Positions 32,953 through 33,967 of a DNA stretch of 33,967 bases are shown here, in pieces. The stretch is from the NCBI GenBank assembly GCA_004352715.1, contig SCFE01000119.1:1136214-1170180 (forward strand), in the 5' to 3' direction. This DNA comes from Hofstenia miamia. Its lineage: Eukaryota > Xenacoelomorpha > Acoela. The first letter of the stretch is position 1. Every line of letters starts with the position of its first letter. The notes under the pieces are model-generated. The model did not search any database, was not told the origin of the DNA, and saw only the letters and a list, made by a program, of their open reading frames with translations. The position numbers were made by a program, and so were the translations under genes.

Positions 32953-33200
32953 TAGCATTATCCAAGGAGATAGGAACAACTGAAATTTCATGGAACTCGC
33001 TTTTCCTGATTTTATTACAAGTTTAATGAGTTATCAGAATATGGAGTGTTGCATCTTCCAAGAGATAGATGGCAATTAGCCATAGTGCTGACTTAGCATT
33101 GACATCTGGGGCTCTTGTCACATCATCTAAATAAATCATAAGCTGCTAATGTTGATTAAGAATAATAAGAGAATAAGACTGAAAATGATTGATTAAAAAT
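32951..33200 (+). mobile_element. Probable LTR-like sequence D behind ORF X copy 3
   Basis: It starts TGTAGCATTATCC directly after GAGGGCA, by analogy with the other two junctions. No second copy exists in the window to define its end. Confidence 0.35.
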
Positions 33201-33537
33201 ATATTGTAAAAAGTTATGATCAGCTTAGATTAATTTGTACAATGCAACCAAGTGAAAACAGTGTAATTGATTATGAATTAGTATTTGTTTATACTAATAA
33301 TTTTCACTTAACAAAGGGGCAAAATTGCTTCCATTATTTTTAGCCACCATCTTGGCAGACAAATGATTCAAAATTTAAAATCAAAAGGTACTTTTTTGAG
33401 CTACTAAAATTGATTAAGATTCTTGTACACAATTGATAAAGAAATTTCTTTGGAACTCTTATATTGTTTCTTTACTATGGTTTGAATATTTAATACAATT
33501 TCAAGCTAAATTAGTTGTGTTTAGAGTAGTATATATT
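33201..33537. other. AT-rich stretch, nothing recognised
   Basis: No coding sequence or repeat could be supported. It continues the CpG-free composition of the retroelement block. Confidence 0.45.
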
Positions 33538-33621
33538 CAAGTGTAGGACCTTCCACTTTTTTCTGATTGGTCGAGAGGTCAAGTGTAGGAGGTTCCACTT
33601 TTTGCTGATTGGTTGAGAGGG
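33538..33621. promoter_or_regulatory. 42-bp tandem repeat with inverted CCAAT boxes
   Basis: Two adjacent 42-bp units (33538-33579 and 33580-33621) agree at 37 positions. Each contains CTGATTGGT, the reverse of a CCAAT box. Duplicated CCAAT-bearing units are typical of retroviral or LTR enhancers and of some cellular promoters. Function here is inferred from motifs only. Confidence 0.5.
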
Positions 33622-33668
33622 GTGGCCTTTGCCCTGAGACACTGTGGATATTGCCAGAGGTGTTGTAC

Positions 33669-33676
33669 TGACGTCA
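33669..33676. promoter_or_regulatory. CRE palindrome TGACGTCA
   Basis: A perfect cAMP-response-element palindrome about 50 bp beyond the CCAAT repeats. It is one of very few CpGs in the last 7 kb. A chance match is possible for an 8-mer, but the setting makes a promoter plausible. Confidence 0.45.
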
Positions 33677-33736
33677 TGGAAGTCATGTACTTTTACTAGT
33701 TTTTGTGTTATTTATGTGGTCTAATTTAGTTTGCAT

Positions 33737-33967
33737 TTTTTACTTTCCCACATTAACTTACTTTTTTTTTTTTACTTTCCCACATTAGCTTACATTTTTT
33801 TAGTTTTACTTTCCCACATTAAATTACTTTTTTTTTACTTTCCCATATTAACTTACTTTACATTTTTTACTTTCCCACATTAACTTACTTTACATTTTTT
33901 TTTACTTTCCCACATTAACTTACTTTGCATTTTTTACTTTCCCACATTAACTTACTTTACATTTTTT
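33737..33967. repeat. Minisatellite, about 32-bp unit, seven copies to the window edge
   Basis: The core actttcccacattaactta recurs seven times, separated by T-rich linkers of variable length (ctttacattttttt and variants). The array continues past the window end. One strand is almost free of G. Confidence 0.95.

Noticed and set aside
33737-33967. CRISPR-like array of short repeats
   Set aside because: Linkers are low-complexity T-rich variants, not unique spacers, and the setting is eukaryotic; it is a minisatellite.
26489-33967. Foreign (contaminant) origin of the CpG-poor block
   Set aside because: LTR-like sequence A is homologous to copy B on both sides of the CpG boundary, so the join looks collinear. 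Contamination or transfer is not excluded but is not supported by the sequence alone.

Overview
The window is a piece of an AT-rich eukaryotic nuclear genome, most likely from an invertebrate animal. One host gene has GT-AG introns. The rest is dense with decayed transposable elements of animal-type families (mariner, hAT, Penelope-like, CR1/Jockey-like LINE, restriction-like-endonuclease LINE), long intergenic stretches and unresolved (AT)n gaps. No prokaryotic operon, tRNA, rRNA or CRISPR array was seen. The species cannot be named from the sequence.

The only convincing host gene is a CPPED1-like (CSTP1-type) metallophosphoesterase on the minus strand. Its coding exons at 15043-14693, 13391-13248, 12876-12678 and 6528-6278 join in phase (0, 0, 1) into about 314 codons, matching the usual family length. 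Its last intron is 6.1 kb and holds a dead mariner, a Penelope GIY-YIG fragment and two AT microsatellites.

Layout: 1-3240 holds a Penelope-like RT fragment, a hAT-like DNA transposon with an 8-bp target duplication, and the tail of a retroelement polyprotein. 3241-6277 is non-coding and has two allelic duplications around N gaps. 6278-15043 is the CPPED1-like gene. 15044-17400 is non-coding, with one more gap-flank duplication. 17401-19990 (minus) is a decayed LINE with endonuclease and RT. 20080-23435 (plus) is a Jockey-like RT remnant joined to a largely readable LINE with RT, CCHC and a restriction-like endonuclease. 23436-25347 is unassigned.

From 25348 to the end the window is a cluster of LTR-retroelement pieces: two LTR-like sequences in opposite orientation, a truncated mariner inside one of them, a Ty3/gypsy-like pol remnant, and three copies of an unrecognised 3' ORF (here 'ORF X'). 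Each ORF X copy ends at a GGGCATGTAG polypurine/LTR junction. From about 26,490 to 33,540 CpG is almost absent: I count 7 by eye in 7 kb, whereas sequence to the left has ordinary CpG. Aligned LTR copies show CG to TG/CA changes, so this block looks like a heavily methylated or mutated retroelement compartment. The window ends in a 42-bp tandem repeat with inverted CCAAT boxes, a CRE palindrome and a minisatellite of about 32 bp.
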